From: an uncultured bacterium | Lineage (GTDB): Bacteria > Patescibacteriota > Dojkabacteria > SC72 | Length of the DNA stretch: 8,219 nucleotides | Direction of reading: 5' to 3' | NCBI GenBank assembly: GCA_938015795.1 | Contig: CALLXA010000051.1 | Location: 1-8,219 of the forward strand | In this document: piece by piece, positions 6,013 through 8,219 of the stretch | Numbering within the stretch: position 1 is the first letter of the stretch | Layout: each line of letters begins with the position of its first letter | Translations under genes and position numbers: made by a program | The notes under the pieces: generated by a model | Database searches by the model: none | Seen by the model: the letters and a program-made list of their open reading frames with translations, nothing else | Told to the model about the DNA's origin: nothing

Positions 6013-6681
6013 GTGAAAAATTATATAGAAATAAACAATTTAAGAAGAGAATATAGACCAAGTAAGAAGGTTCTGGTTGAGGCTCTTAAAGGTGTGAATA
6101 TTACTATTGATGAAGGAGAAATGATATCTATAGTTGGATCATCAGGATCTGGTAAATCTACACTTTTAAATATTCTAGGAGGATTGGATTGGGATTATAC
6201 GGGAGATATTGTTGTTGAGGGAAAAAACATTAAAGAGTATAACGAAAATTATTACAGAAGATTTATTGTCGGAACTATCTTCCAACAATTCTATTTAGTC
6301 CCTACTTTGAATGTAGAAGAAAATATTCTATTACCACTGAAGTTCTCAAGAGGTATGGAAAAAAGTGTTATTAAAGAAAGACTAGAGAAGTTATTGGATG
6401 CTGTTGGATTGCAGGACAGAAGAAAACATATGCCAAAAGAATTATCAGGAGGTCAAGCACAAAGAGTAGCTATTGCGAGGGCCTTGATAGATAGTCCTAA
6501 GATAGTATTAGCAGATGAACCTACAGGTAATCTTGATAGTAAGACTGGTGAAAGTATTCTTAATCTGTTAATAGATTTGAATAAGGAAGAGAAAATAACA
6601 ACGATAGTTGTTACTCATGATATGAAAATAGCGGAGAAGACTCAAAGAATTATAACTTTAAAGGATGGCTTAAATGTTTAA
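6013..6681 (+). CDS. ABC transporter ATPase, MacB/LolD type
   Basis: A 222-aa nucleotide-binding subunit that should drive the permease encoded next to it. All motifs are intact: Walker A GSSGSGKST at 42-50, Q-loop Gln91/92 (FQQF), signature LSGGQ at 144-148, Walker B IVLADE at 164-169, D-loop GNLD at 172-175 and switch His202 (VTHD). Spacing and the sequence around the signature fit the LolD/MacB/FtsE-like branch, which pairs with FtsX/MacB-fold permeases. Start is GTG 6013; no ATG lies upstream in frame near the promoter and no Shine-Dalgarno is present. The 3' end overlaps the permease start by 8 nt, implying translational coupling. The branch can extrude peptides or drugs, or transmit force to envelope enzymes or lipoproteins. 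In a cell without a recognised outer membrane, peptide or lipid handling is the more likely choice. Confidence 0.95.
   Translation: MKNYIEINNLRREYRPSKKVLVEALKGVNITIDEGEMISIVGSSGSGKSTLLNILGGLDWDYTGDIVVEGKNIKEYNENYYRRFIVGTIFQQFYLVPTLNVEENILLPLKFSRGMEKSVIKERLEKLLDAVGLQDRRKHMPKELSGGQAQRVAIARALIDSPKIVLADEPTGNLDSKTGESILNLLIDLNKEEKITTIVVTHDMKIAEKTQRIITLKDGLNV
6661..6665 (+). promoter_or_regulatory. Shine-Dalgarno sequence of the permease
   Basis: AAGGA inside the end of the ATPase gene is followed after 8 nt by ATG 6674. It is the only clear Shine-Dalgarno match I see before any gene in the window, and it serves an internal, overlapping cistron, where a leaderless start is not possible. Confidence 0.5.
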
Positions 6682-7960
6682 ATACGCTTTAGACTTAGTC
6701 TTTAGAAGAAAATTAAGAACATTTTTAACTAGCTTGGGAATATTGATAGCTGTTGTTTTGATGTCTTTTATTCTCTTTGGAATGTCTGATTTAGAAACTT
6801 TAATTGTTGGACAATTTTCTAAGCAGTTTAAACCTAATGAACTATATGTAGGAACTCAGAATTTTACTTCAATGATGGGAAGTATGGCTACTGCCCCATC
6901 TAAGGAGAAAGAAGTTGAAGATAAGGTTGAAGTAATTACTGAAGATATTCTTAATGATGTAAAAAATGTTGATGGAGTAGAAAGTGTTGAACCTATGATT
7001 GTTATAAATGGAGTTGATTTATACCTTGAGGGAGATGATGTTGCATATCCTGTTGCATATCCTGCTGGTACAAATTTCAATGGAGATAGTCATATATATA
7101 AAGAATTATTATCAGGTGATGATTTGATCTTGGATAAAGGTGAAGCATATGTTAGTTCCTTTGTTGCTGAATTTTATGATTTGTCATATGAAGATATCAT
7201 TGGTAAGAATGTTGTACTAAAGAGTGTTACTCCAGGAAATGTATTCTCTTTTGCTTCCAAAAGCATGATGAACAAAGAGTACCGTTTTAAAGTTGTTGGT
7301 GTTGTTGATACAAGTAATGATGTTTTATTTGTTAACTTAGAAGATTCTTTAGGTATTGTTGTTGATCTTGGTGGCTATGAAGATGCTCAAGACTATATAA
7401 AAACTGCAGGATATTATCAATTGGTTGTATCTACAGATATTGAAAAAACTAGTGATATTGAAACTTTGTTAACTGAAGATATGAAATTATCTGTAATATC
7501 AACTAAAACATTAACAGGATTTGTAAGTATGTTAACGGATAGTTTGACTCTAGCATTGATACTCTTTGGAGCTATATCTGCATTGGTAGCATCGATTGGA
7601 ATTATTAATACAATGATAATGAGTATATATGAACAAACAAAAGAAATTGGAATAATTAAAGCCATAGGTGCATCTAATTTCCAAGTAATGATAATTTTCT
7701 TAATTCAATCAGCTATTATTGGATTAATAGGTGGTGTATTAGGATTAGGCTTTACATATTTAGTTATGAAAGTATCTGATCCTTTTATCGTTACCCTACT
7801 CTCTGATCAGGGTTTTACTACTGATGCATTTTTCCATTTTAGATTTGATTACTCTCTATATATAACTTTGGCTAGTATTTTTGTTGGTATATTGGCAGGT
7901 TTATATCCCGCATACAAAGCATCTAGATTAGATCCAGTAAAAGCATTGCGATATGAGTAA
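6674..7960 (+). CDS. FtsX/MacB-type ABC transporter permease
   Basis: A 428-aa membrane subunit with the four-helix MacB topology: TM1 about 17-38, a large extracytoplasmic MacB_PCD-like domain 39-288, then TM2 290-315, TM3 336-364 and TM4 394-415. The cytoplasmic coupling segment after TM2 reads YEQTKEIGIIKAIGAS (319-334), and the C-terminus ends in the family hallmark YPAYKASRLDPVKALRYE. It overlaps the ATPase gene by 8 nt and has its own AAGGA ribosome site. Residues 66-90 are Met/Ala/Lys/Glu-rich and probably flexible. Residues 123-130 are the duplication VAYPVAYP. No periplasmic adaptor (MacA-like) gene is adjacent, as expected for a single-membrane cell. The neighbouring divergent protease and coiled-coil protein are candidates for functional partners, but this rests on position only. 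Confidence 0.95.
   Translation: MFKYALDLVFRRKLRTFLTSLGILIAVVLMSFILFGMSDLETLIVGQFSKQFKPNELYVGTQNFTSMMGSMATAPSKEKEVEDKVEVITEDILNDVKNVDGVESVEPMIVINGVDLYLEGDDVAYPVAYPAGTNFNGDSHIYKELLSGDDLILDKGEAYVSSFVAEFYDLSYEDIIGKNVVLKSVTPGNVFSFASKSMMNKEYRFKVVGVVDTSNDVLFVNLEDSLGIVVDLGGYEDAQDYIKTAGYYQLVVSTDIEKTSDIETLLTEDMKLSVISTKTLTGFVSMLTDSLTLALILFGAISALVASIGIINTMIMSIYEQTKEIGIIKAIGASNFQVMIIFLIQSAIIGLIGGVLGLGFTYLVMKVSDPFIVTLLSDQGFTTDAFFHFRFDYSLYITLASIFVGILAGLYPAYKASRLDPVKALRYE
7039..7062 (+). repeat. 12-bp tandem duplication inside the permease gene
   Basis: TGTTGCATATCC occurs twice head to tail with no mismatch, in frame, giving VAYP-VAYP in the extracytoplasmic domain. The identity at every base suggests a recent slippage event and not an old conserved repeat. 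Confidence 0.85.
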
Positions 7961-7981
7961 TAGCTTTAATCATTTGATAAT

Positions 7982-7996
7982 GATATAATAATAGCT
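7982..7996 (+). promoter_or_regulatory. Extended -10 promoter element in the 7961-8101 spacer
   Basis: TGATATAAT (7981/2-7989) is an exact extended -10 (TGnTATAAT), 21 nt after the permease stop. The 14-mer ATATAATAATAGCT (7983-7996) is identical to the one before the response regulator. If used, it would give the 8102 gene a leader of about 105 nt. Apart from two weak AT-rich inverted repeats, I see nothing else in this 141-nt spacer; there is no convincing terminator after the permease. Confidence 0.4.
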
Positions 7997-8101
7997 GCGT
8001 TTCAAACTAGAGTATAGGTAAATGTCTCTTTCCCAATAAGAATGTAGTACTATGTTTCTATTTTGTATGCATAGTATTATAAATTTTTATATTTTATTTT
8101 C

Positions 8102-8219
8102 GTGGAAAATAACAAAAGATCGTATAGCCCTAGATACAAGGGGGGCTCTAGTAATTATAGAAAAGGCAGTAGACCTTCAAGAGGTCGAAGATCCTCAAAC
8201 AAGCAAAAGATAAGCAGAG
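8102..8219 (+). CDS. Arg/Ser/Gly-rich N-terminus of a truncated gene (possible RNA-binding protein or helicase)
   Basis: The frame opens at GTG 8102 and runs off the right edge, 39 codons plus one base. An in-frame TAG lies about 30 nt upstream with no ATG or TTG start better placed, so GTG is the likely start. The segment has 13 Arg/Lys but one acidic residue, with clusters such as SPRYKGGSSNYRKGSRPSRGRR. Disordered basic tails of this kind precede the core of some DEAD-box RNA helicases and other RNA-binding proteins in CPR genomes, but no domain is inside the window, so the product is not assigned. TATATT at 8088-8093 lies 8 nt before the GTG and could be a leaderless-type -10, without a good -35. 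Confidence 0.55.
   Translation, partial: MENNKRSYSPRYKGGSSNYRKGSRPSRGRRSSNKQKISR

Noticed and set aside
6856..7665. Minus-strand frames of 74 and 82 codons inside the permease
   Set aside because: Antisense shadows of a well-supported permease gene.
7969..7984. Inverted repeat ATCATT-TGAT-AATGAT as a terminator for the transporter operon
   Set aside because: Six A/T-rich pairs with no following U-tract would be too weak; it also overlaps the extended -10 element.
8048..8076. Inverted repeat TACTATG / CATAGTA with 15-nt loop
   Set aside because: Short arms, long loop and AT-rich surroundings; no U-run directly after it. Probably chance.
7961..8101. Possible tRNA or small RNA gene in the spacer
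   Set aside because: No cloverleaf arms, no T-loop consensus with paired stem, and no GC-rich structured segment.
1..8219. TGA recoded as glycine, as in Gracilibacteria and Absconditabacteria
   Set aside because: No complete gene contains an in-frame TGA, and glycine uses GGN throughout. That no gene ends in TGA is notable but the sample of eight stops is small.
1..8219. CRISPR array, insertion sequence, prophage or defence system
   Set aside because: No regularly spaced repeats, transposase, integrase, terminal inverted repeats or known defence domains were seen.

Overview
The window reads as a compact, AT-rich bacterial chromosome fragment (about 30% G+C by eye). It most resembles a Candidate Phyla Radiation / Patescibacteria genome such as Dojkabacteria or Microgenomates. 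The grounds are short spacers, small operons, a DUF5667-type secreted protein, almost no Shine-Dalgarno sequences and a strong bias to TAA stops. The lineage call is inference. No in-frame TGA interrupts any gene, so the standard bacterial code fits.

Layout. (A) 1-3395, minus strand: a tight five-gene run, in transcription order. It holds a 41-aa single-pass membrane microprotein (3395-3270), a family II Mn-dependent inorganic pyrophosphatase (3233-2262), an OmpR-type response regulator (2232-1498), a peptide deformylase (1452-964) and a signal-peptide, Ig-like, single-pass surface protein that leaves the window (946-1). (B) 3435-3464: a perfect 30-bp palindrome that should terminate the next unit and separate it from run A. 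(C) 5895-3488, minus strand: a membrane-anchored or secreted subtilisin-like protease with propeptide and C-terminal beta-rich domain, then a secreted DUF5667-like coiled-coil protein. (D) 6013-7960, plus strand and divergent from C: a MacB/LolD-type ABC ATPase overlapping its FtsX/MacB-type permease. (E) 8102 to the end: the Arg/Ser/Gly-rich start of another plus-strand gene.

Units C and D share a 117-bp divergent promoter region and look like a cell-envelope module: a protease and a coiled-coil protein outside the membrane, and a mechanotransmission-type ABC complex in it. Run A joins housekeeping functions (pyrophosphate removal, N-terminal deformylation) with a regulator and surface proteins.

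The most unusual points are these. The protease reading frame has no ATG, GTG or TTG before codon 151, although its signal anchor and propeptide are intact; an ATA codon is the probable start, and it sits in the same ACTGCCAT context as the start of the surface protein. Several promoter-like -10 boxes lie only 8-11 nt before start codons, which suggests leaderless or nearly leaderless mRNAs. The response regulator has a degraded acidic pocket.
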